Source: Chromera velia
Taxonomy: Eukaryota > Sar > Chromeraceae
Direction of reading: 5' to 3'
Length of the DNA stretch: 43,984 nt
Assembly: GCA_018398765.1 (NCBI GenBank)
Contig: JAHBMJ010000615.1
Location: 1-43,984, forward strand
Under the pieces are notes generated by a model. The model did no database searches, was not told the origin of the DNA, and saw only the letters and a program-made list of their open reading frames with translations. Each line of letters starts with the position of its first letter. The stretch's first letter is position 1. Position numbers and translations under genes: made by a program. Positions 12,201-23,470 of this stretch are shown here, piece by piece.

Positions 12201-12323
12201 GAATCTCCACCCCCTCTTGGTTCAATCCTGTGTCCTCGAGGTCTAGGTTTCGGAGAGAAACAGCCTTCCCATCTCTGATCCCCTCTGCGACTGCCCGGAT
12301 GCCCGGAATGCCGAGAGGGTTGC
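9276..12323 (-). CDS. large leucine-rich-repeat protein, main 3' exon (frame broken by 4-bp duplication)
   Basis: The exon starts after a CCTCAG acceptor at 12324-12329 and ends at a stop at 9276-9278, about 1,015 codons. It is built of ribonuclease-inhibitor-like LRRs (LxxLxLxxN-x-GxxGxxxLAxALxxG). The first repeats are canonical (LRNLDLEDTGL, LNLSENQLVGEG, LETLDMQDNEWVG). Residues about 430-800 form roughly 95-residue higher-order repeats combining AIAESEKGLPNL, AGAAIAAAL.SGK.P, LFPSHL and LAGA.RGG.LE...SLDL. LRR solenoids bind other macromolecules; no catalytic domain is seen. At 12159-12166 a CTCG tetramer is doubled, which shifts the frame between GLKV and ETLNLSENQL; removing one copy restores continuity. 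No signal peptide or membrane segment is seen in this exon. Upstream exons lie at 13.4-15.1 kb. Confidence 0.85.
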
Positions 12324-12920
12324 CTGAGGGAGGAAGAGAGAAATGCAGAAAGAAAAAAACAGAGACATATTGATGAACAAAGGAAGGGAGAAGAGGAATC
12401 TTCCACATTTGGTTTCTTCATTCCTTTGCTTCCTTCCATCCTTGCATCGACTGCATGTCTCCTTGTGCCCTGTCTGCCCTGTGCTCGCTCTCTAACTGCC
12501 AGCCAGCCAAAAACCATGTTTTCTGTCTGTCAGTCTGTCCGATTCCGGTTCACTTCCTGCCTTCGCCCCCTTCTTGTGCAGAGACCTTCCCACACCATCC
12601 CGCAACAAACCGACCGACCAACCAAGCAACCAACCAACCTTTGAGGCACAAAAATTCCAGGGACGGCAACAGGAGAGGGAAGACCCTCCCAGCCTCTGTG
12701 GATCCGATTGAGTTCTCTGGTGAGAAGGGTAGACGGAGGGAGGGGAGGGGAGGGAGGAGTACGTGTGTGTCCAGAAGGGCAAGGGCATAACCTCACAAAC
12801 AAATACGTGTGCAAACAGACGTAAACCCGGCGGAGCGAGGAGCCAGATATACGATTCTGCTAGGTAGAGAAAACGAAAGAAGAAAAGAACATTCCGGGAT
12901 CTCTCCCTGATCAGAAGATT

Positions 12921-12971
12921 CACGCACACGCACACACACACACACTCACACACACATACACCTAGCACATG

Positions 12972-13012
<41 letters not shown>

Positions 13013-13090
13013 ACACACACATATTCAAACACAAGCACACAAACACGCACGCACGCGCACGCGCGCGCACACACACACACACACAAACAC
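12921..13090. repeat. CA-rich microsatellite, intronic in the LRR gene
   Basis: Runs of CA mixed with CACG and GCGC dinucleotides. It lies in the presumed intron between the LRR exons at 13381 and 12323. ORFs here are only Cys-Val or His-Thr runs. Confidence 0.9.
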
Positions 13091-13380
13091 AATATTGTGC
13101 GTGCGCGTCACTTTTCCCTCTCTGCTTCCTGCCATTCCTTTCTGCTCTTCTTTTTCCGATCATTTCTGCTCCTTTCCAATCACGTTGCGGACTTCGTCGT
13201 CCCCTTCCAATCTGAAACGAAGCTCTCGCTCTGGAATGCATTCGGCAAGACGGGGTGAGTGGCAATGAATGAGTGAGTGTCGTGCGGTCAGGAGACCTAG
13301 GTCCCTTTCTTCAACTGACGTGCGAAGATGAAATTCTTCAGATGAGGTGCCTCCCCCACCCCGCTTCTCGCTGCTTGTAC

Positions 13381-15120
13381 CCTTTGCAGAAACCGAACGA
13401 AGCGAGGAAGTGCTCGTCCTTTCACGGCAAGTGAGTCTGCAGGCCGGCACATAGATAGATACAGAGTCCGGAAAAAAGTACATCGGTTTCTCTATCTCCC
13501 TCCTCTCCTGCTGACGCACCAGACGGAAGCTGATTTGTCTTCTGCTCTGCTCTTTTTTCTGTCAGTATTATCACTTTCCTATCCTTCTTTTTGTCTCCTC
13601 TCTCTCTTTCGCGAATGACAATGATGCTCCTTGCAGAGCCACGAAAAACAAAACATCAAAACCAACCAGCCGCCTCTCCATCGCGAGTCTTTGTGGCGGT
13701 GATGGCAAAACTTTTATCCTTCTAGACGCCCAAAAGGGTATCGACAATCAAGCGAAACTCCTGACCCACCGAGTTTCAACTCCTCAACAGAAGAGGGAAG
13801 GAAATCCAAAAACAGAAAGAGGTTCCTGGCAGAGAGTCCGTTGGTTCCTGCATACAGAAAAGAAAAGAAAAGCCGAGAATTAAGAGAAGCAAACAGCAGA
13901 AGGAAGAAAAGAAGAAAACAAAATACAGAAGAGAGAAGATGCTGAAATGCTCGAGTTCTCCCTGTGCCTCTCCAGTGCCAAAATGTGATTCGGAGTTGAG
14001 CAGGAAGGAAAGAAACAAATCTGAAGTTTCGATTGCATGATCGAGGCAAATGGGGGTATGAATGCATGATTGGAGTGCAGCATGGGAAAAGCACTTAGGA
14101 AAGCGTGCCCAGCTGAGGAGATGCCGAATGCGTTTGAAATTGGCACGATCACAGAAGCAGCAAGACCAGCTGGGGAAAAAAGCACATGCATCAAAAGGGG
14201 GAGAGCAGAAACACAGACGATCTGTCTCCACCGCAGCCTCTGGTCGGTCAAGAAGACTGAGAGACGCCGAATCAGTCGTAAGATCTATGCAGACATTCAC
14301 AATATGCAGTGTGCGTGGTTTGTGACTTCACAGACAATCTACATACACAAGAAGGAGGATCTGACCTGAGATATCGATGGACCCTCTCAGCGCGTCGACA
14401 GAAACTTTCCCGAGAGCTCTTGCCTGCACCTCGGGGGGGGAGAGTTGGGGTTTTCATTGGGGGAGGCGAAAGACGAGTAAGAGAAGGAAGGAGTGCAAGC
14501 ATGGCGTCCGAGAGTAAAGAGGAGGAGAGCCTAGGTTGCTTTCGAGAGCTGAGTGATATACAGAGACTGGTTGCGTGAGTGCAGGACACTTTGGTTGCTT
14601 TGCGCAAAATGGGCGTCTCTTCTCTTGTCTCTTTTCTGTTTTTGCCTTTCTTGTCGGGGCCCGGCCGGGCCTACGGGTGATGAACGCACACAAGCCCGAC
14701 CACCGACTGACCTTTTGAAAGAGAAAGAGGTCGAGGCAAGCGAATCCGAAAGAATCCCTTTCCTTTGCGAGATCCGCGAGCGCCTGCATCATGGAAGAGA
14801 AGACAGGGTAGAGAGAGAATGGTGGAGACAGACAGAAAGAGGCAGAAAGGGAAGCCAAAGAATGTGTTCTGAAGACCTTTCAGACTATTTGAAACAGCAC
14901 ACGCGATGTACAGAAAGAAAGAAATCTTAATGCTTTTTTCTCCCACGAGAAATCTTACTTATGTTTGCGAAAGAAGAAAAAGCAGTTTCTGAGAAAGAAA
15001 GCATTAGCCTCGGAGACCAACTGCAGGGGCTGAAAAGACGGTTAGCGCTTGATGAAAGGAAAGGCGACACAGACATACGCCATGTCAATAAGGTTTTCCA
15101 TACAGAGACAGACACTCACC
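13381..15120 (-). CDS. upstream exons of the LRR gene (approximate span)
   Basis: Small minus-strand exons with canonical splice sites. One ends at 15120 before GTGAGT and reads back through LFVFLQHLQYLGLTSE; its start is uncertain, near 15250-15285. Then come 14783-14712 (ALADLAKERDSF..., 24 codons, phase 0-0), 14423-14366 (ARALGKVSVDALRGSIDIS, phase 0 to 1), 13848-13770 (LPSSVEELKL, ending in phase 1) and 13436-13381 (SLAVKGRALPRFVRFLQR, phase 1 to 0). The phases of 14783/14423 and of 13848/13436 match. The sequences resemble incomplete LRRs, fitting the same gene as the 9276 exon. Links between some exons (14366 to 13848, 13381 to 12323) are not closed, so at least two more exons are expected. 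A plus-strand reading with charged ORFs overlaps 14.5-14.9 kb and is less supported. Confidence 0.5.
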
Positions 15121-15779
15121 TCAGAAGTCAATCCCAGGTACTGAAGATGCTGAAGGAACACAAAGAGACCGTCATCTCGTGTCTGCTTCTCCCCTATCTC
15201 CTCTCCTTCACCCTGGGGTTGGACAGTCCCAGTCTCCTCCCCGCTATTAATGCCTGCAGGAGATAACAATGCCTCGCCTGCAAAAAAAGGCACAAGAAAG
15301 CGGCGAAAGAGAGAAAAGTGATTGAGGGAAGCAGCCATCATCAATCCGGATGCAAGAAGCCCCTCACTCACTCGAACACTGTCTGCATGTTCCCGCACGA
15401 GCTTTCCCCTCTGGACTCTTTGCCTTTATCCATTTCGTTGTCCCCTCTGACGCTCTCTTCTCGACCCACCTCTCTGTGCTTCGTGCAGAGCGTCCATGAT
15501 CACCTTTCTCGGAGGACACAGAGAAGGAAACGGGACAGCGAAGCGGGTGCAAGTCGCTTGAGATGGTAAGAGGCCAACACTTCAAACCAGGGGATGAATA
15601 CAAAAGGAAACAATACGTGAGGGGATAAATTCTGTCGTAGGCTTCGATCAGGGCGGGAGGGCAATCAATTGCCACAGAGAGTCATGTCAGAGCCATTCAG
15701 AGCCATCCGCCAATTTCTGACGGACTTGAGAGAGACCTTAGTAGAGAAACGAACGACTTGTCGAGATCTGGACTCGAAA

Positions 15780-15935
15780 GATCTCCGTCTCCGTCTCCGC
15801 GACGAGTCCGCGTGCATGGTGGTCGCGCGTGGCTATAGCCAGCGCGGCCCGGCGGCGGCTTTAATTATGCGCGGCCCGCCGTCTTACAGTCTCAGCGCGG
15901 GCCGGGCCCGGCGGGCCGGCCGCCCGACGACACGT
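15780..15935. other. GC-rich, CpG-rich block
   Basis: An abrupt GC-rich island (GCGCGGCCCG, GGCCGGGCCCGGCGGGCCGG) containing several overlapping palindromes, upstream of the LRR gene. A shorter similar block lies at 21960-21990. It may be a promoter-type island, but no start site can be fixed. Confidence 0.4.
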
Positions 15936-16025
15936 CTCCTCGAATTCTACCACCTCAAACCGCGTAACACGAATCTTTCATTCTTTTTATGATGATGATG
16001 ATGTTGATGTAAAAAGTAAAATCAA

Positions 16026-16255
16026 CCTCCCTGAACCTAAGTGCCACTTAAAAAAATATAATCAAGATGATCTCTATCTGCGGCATCGTTTTTCAAGAGA
16101 CCGTCCACACTTGCGGCGTAGGCGTTCAAGGCACCATCCAGATATGCGGCTTTGGCTTTCAAGACATCGTAAATGATCCGCGCCTGCGGCACGGACTTTC
16201 AAGCTTATCCAAAAATGCGGCTTGAACTTTCAAGTGGTGGTTAGGTTCAGGGAGG
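16026..16255. mobile_element. 230-bp inverted-repeat element with internal TGCGGC...TTTCAAG repeats
   Basis: Terminal inverted repeats of 24 bp bound the element: CCTCCCTGAACCTAAGTGCC at 16026 against GGTTAGGTTCAGGGAGG ending at 16255, with about two mismatches. Inside are five direct copies of TGCGGC-N6/7-TTCAAG at 31-39 bp spacing (from about 16080, 16113, 16143, 16182 and 16213). No clear target-site duplication is visible and no protein is encoded. This is a MITE-like structure or a structured regulatory element. Confidence 0.7.
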
Positions 16256-16990
16256 TCGTGAAATCCTAGACCGAAGCCTAAATTGTTGTCTCAGTCACTA
16301 TCAGGACCGGCCATAGACAACCTAGCGACAAAACATTCTAAACTATTGTAAATCGTTGCATGCAATTTTTAAGTATGTATAAGTCTTTTTTATGGTTTTT
16401 AATTCACTATAGTACCTAATAATACCGTTATGTAAGTACCATAGTATGGTGGGGAAATAATGCTGGGACATACATGCTTAGATATATTTAGACGTGTTAT
16501 AGTTAATTATGATCTATTATGATCGAAGACCTGAACTAAGTTCTGCTAAGTTGAACTTAGTTGAACTAACCTGAACCTTCATAAAAATTCATAAAAATCT
16601 AGCTAATAAAACTAATGTCAGCCTCTGGTATAATGTAATTTAATATTAAAAAATTAATATATTAAAGATACCCCGTCCTGGTTTGTTGCCTATAGTTGCC
16701 TAAAGTAGTTACAATTCAGTTTAGAATTCAATTTAAACTTTCAAATTAACTTGCGAGAGTTTATAACAAAAACATGTTTACATGGATAATAAACCTTAAA
16801 ATGTCCTAACATAGAAACATATATTTGATGTGGTGCGTATTGGTGCATTTCTACCAAACGGATGCGCATAATTTTGAAAAGCTGTGGCTCGATCACCTAG
16901 ACATCAGTCACGACTCGGATTCATTTTCTGTTGAGTCCTCAAAAGCACCTTACCTCTACACAGACGCCCGCGCACCTGGTATGAAGCCGC
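16256..16990. other. AT-rich spacer
   Basis: AT-rich sequence with TTAATATTAA-type palindromes at 16640-16665 and repeated GAACTTAG/TTGAACTTAG at 16540-16575. No gene recognised. A + ORF at 16825-17124 has no splice or homology support. Confidence 0.5.
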
Positions 16991-16994
16991 TTAC

Positions 16995-17042
16995 CAAAAG
17001 GCTTTGCGTCTCCTTGTCCAGGAACCGAACCTCCCTTTCCAT
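16995..17042 (-). CDS. possible first coding exon of the upstream LRR gene
   Basis: A minus-strand ATG at 17042 opens a 16-codon phase-0 exon (MEREVRFLDKETQSLL) ending exactly at a GTAAGC donor. It sits between the stop of the 17634-21781 gene and the LRR exons, on the same strand, so it could start the LRR gene; the intervening exons are not identified. Weak on its own. Confidence 0.3.
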
Positions 17043-17633
17043 GAATGCAGACAAGACACGTACATCGAGGCATGTTCATGATCGATGCAGAACGTTTTCA
17101 AGGATTGGACCAGCTGGAGACTGAAATTTCTTTCGTCATCCATGCAGATCGGAGAGGATGGAAATAACGTTAAATGGAGTCAGGGGAAAAGAGACTCGAA
17201 ATTCCGCCCTGCAAAGCAGGACGGCAAGCTGCGCTCCCTCCTTCCCTCTGTGTTTCCCCTTCATCTTTCTCCGAACGAGAAAAAAGAAAAAGGAAGGAAG
17301 GGAAGAGAGGAGGAAGAAAGTGGGAACTGCACCGGCCCAGCACACATGCAGGCTTTCCTTCTGTTCACGGCTGCTGTTCTGCACCGTCGGAATAACGGGC
17401 CCCATATTTTCCAGCGTGCTTGCCTCCCTACCCAACACCTGCCCCCTGATGCATCGCGGTCCCCTCACAATTAAGACACCTTTTCACAACGTCCGATAAA
17501 TTGATTGTGCATCCGACAAACCCACTCCAATCCTTCATTTCATCCAGGCGAAAGCGTACTATATGATCAACGAATGGAAACTCAATCATACATGCATGAA
17601 ATGGATCGATGCATCTGACTGATCATTGACTTT

Positions 17634-20600
17634 TTACACAAAAACTTCCAATTTCGGGATGCGTCTCTGTATCTGTGCCGCCCTCTCCCGTCCCATTTCT
17701 CTCTGTCTTCCCTCAAAGTTCCCATGAAAGTCCACACGCTGCAGCAGCACCCCCTCTGCCCTAGGTGCCCCCCTTTCTCTCCGTTGCGCAACCACATTGT
17801 CGAGTGCCTCGTCAAGAGCCTCGAGAGACTTCAAGCTCAGCTCGTTGTGGTCAAAGTCGCAGATACGCAATGAGGGCAGGCTCAGAAGAGGTCCTATCAA
17901 CCTCGCAAACGCAGCGTCAGACACGCTGCACCGACGCAGACTCAGTCGTCTGATCACATACGGGCGTCTCCCCCTCCTGCTGTTGCGAATGAAGTCGAGC
18001 AGAAGGCCCAGCGTGTTCGTCTGCTGACCACTCACAGCAACGTCCCATATTTGAACGTCCTGAGGCACCACTTTGCGCATGCGGAATGTCTGGAGCTGCA
18101 TTCATCAGAGAGACGTTTCATCCTTGATCAAGTTGGCAACACATTCAAGTTTCTCAAAAGTGGAAAGAAACACAGCTGAAGTGGAAAGAAACGCATGAGA
18201 ATGGCGCCTAGCTTTCCCGTTCACTGCCTGAATGACCAGAAGGAAAAGAAGCAAACAAAAGATGACCAGTGCATAGATTCCTTCCGTTCTTTCTGTTCGA
18301 TGCTGGTCAACCCCCGATCAGTTCGACCCCCCGCAAGAATCTCATCTGTTTGCGCTCCACAACCACATGGTGCATGTAGAGGAAGATCAGACTGCCAAAA
18401 GATAACGCAAACACCGAGCTGTGCATGAAGTGAAATTCCCTTACAACTCCCCATGCCCTTACCGACCTACCTTGACATCCAGGAGGGCGCTTGAAGAGAG
18501 TCCCGTCCCTTCCAGGTTGACTGTCGAGGGGTCCCTCATCACACCCACGAGGCTCTTCAGACTCTCACAGCACTCGTCCTCCACTGCAGAGCAACCCCTG
18601 AAGGAAACATCCTTCAGACTCAACCGACGCACGCGACGCCCTCCTACGGAACCCCCTAATGCACTCGCTGCCCTTGTAACGAAGGCCTTGCACACCTGTT
18701 TCACCCCTGTGCTTGTCAATGGCCCCTCTTCCATCCAGAGCACCTTCAGGGCAGGGAGTGCGGCGAATGCACGAGAGATGCACGCCGCGCCCCCGTCCGA
18801 CACACACCTTCGAAGAAATCGGACGTCCTCCAGGTGTCTGAACACGCCCGACTGTGCTGATCTCAGCTGTGTGAGGTACAGCCGCACTCTGGTCAGGAAG
18901 GGGCCATCTCCGTGGAGACTGAGGGGGTCACCGGCAGGGGAACGGGAGGATGCGCCCAGACCTACTTTTGTAGTGCTTCTGAGGGGGGCTGAGGAGAAAA
19001 AGGGGTCCGAGGAGAGACCAGCAGCAGACCCTGTGCGCATCTTTGTGAGCGAGAAGGCATTTGTCTGTTGTGCGATTGATTCAAAGAATCGTGTGTAGAT
19101 GAGGAGGGCTGCCTTCCTGTCGGACTCTCTGTGGAATATTCCGGGGCCGTCTGGGAGGGATGAGGCAGACCCCCCTGCTCCCCCCCTCATGGTGTTAGAC
19201 AGAACGAGTCCGTCTTCATCGTCACTTTCTCCCTCGCCTCCTGCAGTGGCTGCGTTGCCCTGCAGGAGGACGTCCTCGAACAGTTCTGGGGCGAGTGGAA
19301 TGCTCACAGGGGCGATTCTGTTCCGAGGGTCGTCTACTGGAGGAATGGTGAAAACCTGCATGCAGTGATGGCAGGGGGGGGAAGAGAGGGAGCAAACAGA
19401 GCCGGTGATAGGGAATGCGTGGCAAAGAATGGCGGGAGTGCAAATGAAGATGGCGGTCATGGAGGGAGCATTTCAAAATCGAAGGAGTTTCTGCTAGCAA
19501 CATGGAGGGAGAGAGGGAGGCACATAAAAAGGGGAACGAATGGAAGGGGCCTCTCTCTCGTTATCCCCCGCTGTCCAAAAGCTTGTATTTCTGATGTTAT
19601 CTTTCGCCTATTTCATTCCCCGTTGTTCAGCTTCCCCCCCGCTCTCTTGCACATATTCACAAACATTCCAACCATGTGAAGAACAGAACTGCCTCCCGAC
19701 ACCGTTGTAAGTTTGGGCGTTCTGAATGAATTCTTTTCTCAGCAAAAGCCTGCATGCATCCTGTTCTTCCTGCAAAGGCCGGACGCTTCTTCATTTTCTA
19801 CTACGCACTGACCTGGTGGGGTTTCTTGTGAGCCGCTAGGGCCGTCTCCAGGCGACACCAGCCGCGGGTGTAGAAGGGCCGTCGGTTCGGGGCGTCTCTG
19901 GGCACAGAGGTGACCCTCAGAACGCAGAGACGGGGAGACTGTCCGGCAAATATGGTCTCGAAGGCCGACATCGCCAGACCGTACCTCAACTCCTCACCCG
20001 CACTCCTGCCTCTCTGTCCCCCATCCCCCCCCACCCTGAACTCCCCCCCTCCCCCCTCAGCACCGCCCCCCCACTTTGGTTGTTCCAGACACGCCACATC
20101 CCAGAAGATGTACGCAGAACTATCCCTTCGGAGGAAGTCTGCCACTGCCCTCGAGGTATGTCCGTCTGGGTCTGGCTCCTCTCGAGACAGCCAGGGGTAG
20201 GAAACAACGAAAATGTTGCGGGTGGGAGAGACGTCCTCGACCAGAAGGACGTCAGGGGCAGTGAGGAAAAGCTCGGGATGGCTCTGTTCAAGGTCCTGCC
20301 GTCTCCCGATGCGTCCCCCTGCGTCAACGAACTTTACAAAGGCCCCGGCAAGCAGCAGCCGAGCTGCTCCGTGTCTGGCGAGATACGCGAGGGGAACCAG
20401 GCTGCGGAATTTGCGGGGGGTCCGAAGCATCACCTGCAGACGCATCAGAAGAGAAGCAAATTATTCTTTGAACCGGCATTCATCAAATGAACTGAAAGAA
20501 AGTCACATCACAGAGTGGGAACCCTCTATATGATCTCCAAAGTCGTCTGCATGTCTTAGAGAGAATCTAAATGAGAGAGACATGTCTGTCTCCAGTCCCC

Positions 20601-21781
20601 GTGCACTGACCTCTGCATAGCAGTCCCTGCAGAAGACCACAGAGCTGTCCCGACAGCCCTGCCCAAAGCACGCACCCCCACAGGAGTAGAACCCCCCGTT
20701 TTGAAGGAGGCTGCCCATACCACAGAGGGAGCAGGAGATCAGACAGGGTGTGTCCTTCAGCCTCTGGGGGAACCAGGCAGGCACACTGTGTCGGAGTGTC
20801 TCGAAGCACCCCGTGTTCTCCGTCTGTTCCCCCGACCGCACACCCGTCTCCCCCCTCACGTTCTTCACTGTACCCAGGGCTTGGTAGTGATCTCGAAAGC
20901 AGAGCTCACCCCTTCTCTGCAGACACAGTCATTTGACGTTCCACGAAAACACAGTGGGAACAAAAAGAATGGAACCAAAGAGGGAAGTGCCCCTCGCGCT
21001 CTTCGCTTGTTTCCCTACCTCCCCCTTCCTGAGCATCCCAATCAACCACACAGCCCCTCAAGCACGCCGAAATTCTACCTTGAACCAGTGTATGAACTGC
21101 TCTATAAACCACACAGAGAAATAAATTGACCGACCCGAACCCAGCAGTGTCTGCAGAATTTCGCCGGATGGTTCGCGTTGCACTCCTCTGCCAGGCACTG
21201 GTACATGAACGTGTTCTCCTCCACCGCTGAGGGCTGGAGAGGGTGCACCACGTCCTGGCAACTGGAGCACACGAAGACGTCTGGACGCTCGCCCTTCTGC
21301 AGGCGGACATGACGGAAGTGGCTGACCAGACAACTCGACGTCCCAGTCGAAATCTGCAGGGAAAACCACAAAGGTCAGACGTTTTCAGTCTGTGTCCTGT
21401 GGGACAAGCAAGTTCTGGCCATGCATTCATGTCTGGGTTTCCTGACCTCCGTGGGATCCTCCTCCTCAGCCTCCGCCTCAGTGCCAGCTTCGAGGGATTT
21501 CTGCAGGATCACACACAGCGATGTGGGCATTACACGTGTCAGAATAGACTGATATGTTTCTCGCTCTACCCAAGATCCATCACTGGAGCAGAATGAACAA
21601 CACCGGCGTGTGCACACACCTGGAGGATCCTTGCACGGTCGAGAAGGCTCTGGTCAACTTTTGCAGGTTCCCTGGTGAGGATGGTGGGTCGGGGCCCAGT
21701 CCAGAGTGCAGGGAAGGAAGGGATGTTGTGCTTGAGAGCGCGCAAGTACCTGTCGCGCTCCCGCTCTCCTGGAGTCGACAT
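17634..21781 (-). CDS. Cys-rich zinc module / HET-TIR-like / LRR multidomain protein (7 exons)
   Basis: Seven exons join, all in phase 0: 21781-21620, 21500-21447, 21353-21141, 20916-20611, 20433-19813, 19355-18471 and 18095-17634, giving 900 codons plus stop. ATG 21781 opens MSTPGERERDRY. Exons 3 and 4 each carry a putative zinc module: CxxC-x20-Cx4C-x8-CxxC, then CxxC-x13-Cx3Cx4C-x7-CxxC. Exon 5 has FVVSYPWLS, AYIFWDVACLEQP, an AMSAFETIF helix and FYTRGWCRLE. The order resembles HET/TIR-like domains (SYxWG, WIDALCINQ), but this is a remote by-eye match. Exons 6 and 7 hold divergent LRRs (LEDVRFLRRC, VRRLSLKDVSF, VIRRLSLRRCSVSD, RICDFDHNELS) and a Gly/Ser/Asp linker. An intracellular receptor-like scaffold is inferred. 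No NB-ARC/NACHT P-loop was seen. It is divergent to the gene at 22455. Confidence 0.82.
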
Positions 21782-22454
21782 CTTCACTTTGCAGTTGAGA
21801 GAAGACGCAGTAATCAAAGAAGCGGCACACACACACTCACACACATGCAGAGAGCACTCATGCGAACGAAATCAAAGAAAGTCTGTACGCGATGACACAG
21901 CTGTAGTTATAATAGGTGACGTCCTTCTGGCCGACTAAGATCCGCTTGCTGGTTCCTTGACCGCCGGGGCCGCGCGGGCCTATAGCTTGGCGTGCGTCAG
22001 ATTCACCGGTCAACCGTCGGCGTGCGTGAGTTCGTCATGCAGACTGACAATTTTTGTCCCAGATTTTTCTGCCAGCTAGGTTTCTTCGGTGGCTGTCCAC
22101 GAATGAAGAACTCGAGAAGGCTAGCTAGTAGAGAAGCATTCCACGTCATTCGACTTTTCAGCCTGGCAAACTAAGGTTCATCTGTTGCTTCCTGAAAGAC
22201 AGCTCATCGCGAGATCGATTGAGGAGACGACAGTCTGAGACGGGTGCTTGGCCTTTTGTGGACAACCTGATTTCGTCAGAGTCAGTCCCGAAGCGACATC
22301 GTAACAGGTCTTTTGCACCATGAGCACTGGTGCAGGAGCACGGTGACGAGCTGCTGCGTAGACAGCGGGCACAACGTGTTGTTCTTTTGCCTTGCGTGCT
22401 TCTGTAGAGATCTGATTCACGCAAAAAGAGACCAACTGCACTGGGTTCTGCACG
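21782..22454. promoter_or_regulatory. shared spacer between divergent genes, putative bidirectional promoter
   Basis: The start codons at 21781 (-) and 22455 (+) are divergent and 673 bp apart. The spacer holds CA repeats (21825-21845), a GC-rich palindromic block at 21960-21985 (CCGGGGCCGCGCGGGCC followed by TATAG) and nothing clearly coding. Bidirectional promoter activity is inferred from layout only. Confidence 0.4.
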
Positions 22455-22755
22455 ATGCGAGAGACGCATGCTGAAGAGCTGCTTTTCGTGGAGCAAACAG
22501 AAGGGATGGAGGTCAGTTCCTTTGTGTGTGTAAGCAGTCAAGCAGAAGCACCAGGCTGCTGTTCGCGAAGGTGTCACAACCTGTGCGTTGATCATGGGGA
22601 GAAGTCAATACTAATGGAGGGTGGTCGGCCTGTGGGGCTGCATTTTTGTACTCTTCTCTTCTTTGCAGATCGGCAGAGAAGGGCGTGAAAGAAGACACCA
22701 GGAGGCGAACAGGGTTCCCTGCCAGTGGAAAGACGACGAGGCGGCGCGTATCAGG
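22455..22755 (+). CDS. first two exons of the + strand exon series
   Basis: Exon 22455-22511 encodes MRETHAEELLFVEQTEGME and ends at GTCAGT. Exon 22669-22755 follows a TTTGCAG acceptor, encodes 29 residues (from IGREGRE to DDEAARIR), and ends at GTGAGT. Both are phase 0 and join cleanly. The product is charged and hydrophilic; no family was recognised. It probably begins the long gene, or genes, ending at 34.5 kb, since the next exons follow on the same strand. Confidence 0.5.
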
Positions 22756-23204
22756 GTGAGTCTCTTTCCCCACTCTCGATGCCACGCTTGAGTTTGCCCT
22801 TTTGATTCATTTGTGTCCAACTGACTGCAAGTGACCGGAGCACACATGGACTTCAAGGGGGGGGGACAAAAGGGGGCAAGGAGTTTATCGCTGCTCAAGA
22901 GGAGGGTGAGTCTGTGCTGTCTGCACGGCGTACGACGTACGTGTCTTATGCTCCTAGTGCTGAGCTGTTTGCGGTCATTTCGTGAGGGTCGATCTGCATG
23001 CAGCCTTTAGTCTGCATGGGCTTCTTTTTTCTTTTGGAGGAAGGGGGCATGAAGGGCGACGGAACTGTATAGCTGGCAGATGGAGGAGTGCCCGAAAGGT
23101 GAGCGAGAGCAGACTCCCACCCACCCTTTCCCACCCACCCTTTCCCGTCGAAAATGCTCAAGCAAAATGTATTTTTTCACCCCTATTTGTGCGCTAATGT
23201 GCAG

Positions 23205-23470
23205 ACCTACGAATCAAGATATTTCGGCTCGGACGAGCAGAGCCTCACTGCCTACCTGGACATTTGCCAAGCAGGTCCGCCCCCATTTTTTGAGGCTGCA
23301 CAGCGCATTTTTGGGCATTTGTTGTTGCTTTCTTCTTCTTTTACTCAGATCGTTCGCAGACTCCCTCACCCTGCCCCTCGGATTTGAATTTAGCCGGAAC
23401 CTACCGCTGGGAGCACGCAGTCGGTCAGCTCCTCGCCGATCCGATTTTGGTAGACTTAATTCGGACCCCC
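23205..23470 (+). CDS. internal exons upstream of the Pro-rich minisatellite
   Basis: Exon 23205-23274 (after GTGCAG, before GTCCGC) encodes YFGSDEQSLTAYLDICQA, phase 0 to 1. The next exon starts at 23349 after TACTCAG with matching phase. It includes NLAGTYRWEHAVGQLLADPI and VDLIR, then stays open into the minisatellite. Whether the repeat is translated or spliced out (GTAGAC at about 23450 is a possible donor) cannot be settled by eye. No family recognised. Confidence 0.45.

Noticed and set aside
14553-14930. Charged + strand ORF overlapping the 14712-14783 minus exon
   Set aside because: The minus reading has canonical acceptor and donor with a 72-nt phase-0 exon matching the next exon; the + ORF lacks this.
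16026-16255. CRISPR-like array (five regularly spaced repeats)
   Set aside because: Repeats are only about 6 + 6 conserved bases, spacing is uneven, terminal inverted repeats enclose them, and the DNA is eukaryotic.
23080-23098. MEECPKG as a short exon or start
   Set aside because: Its donor phase does not match the next exon at 23205, while the exon at 22669-22755 does.
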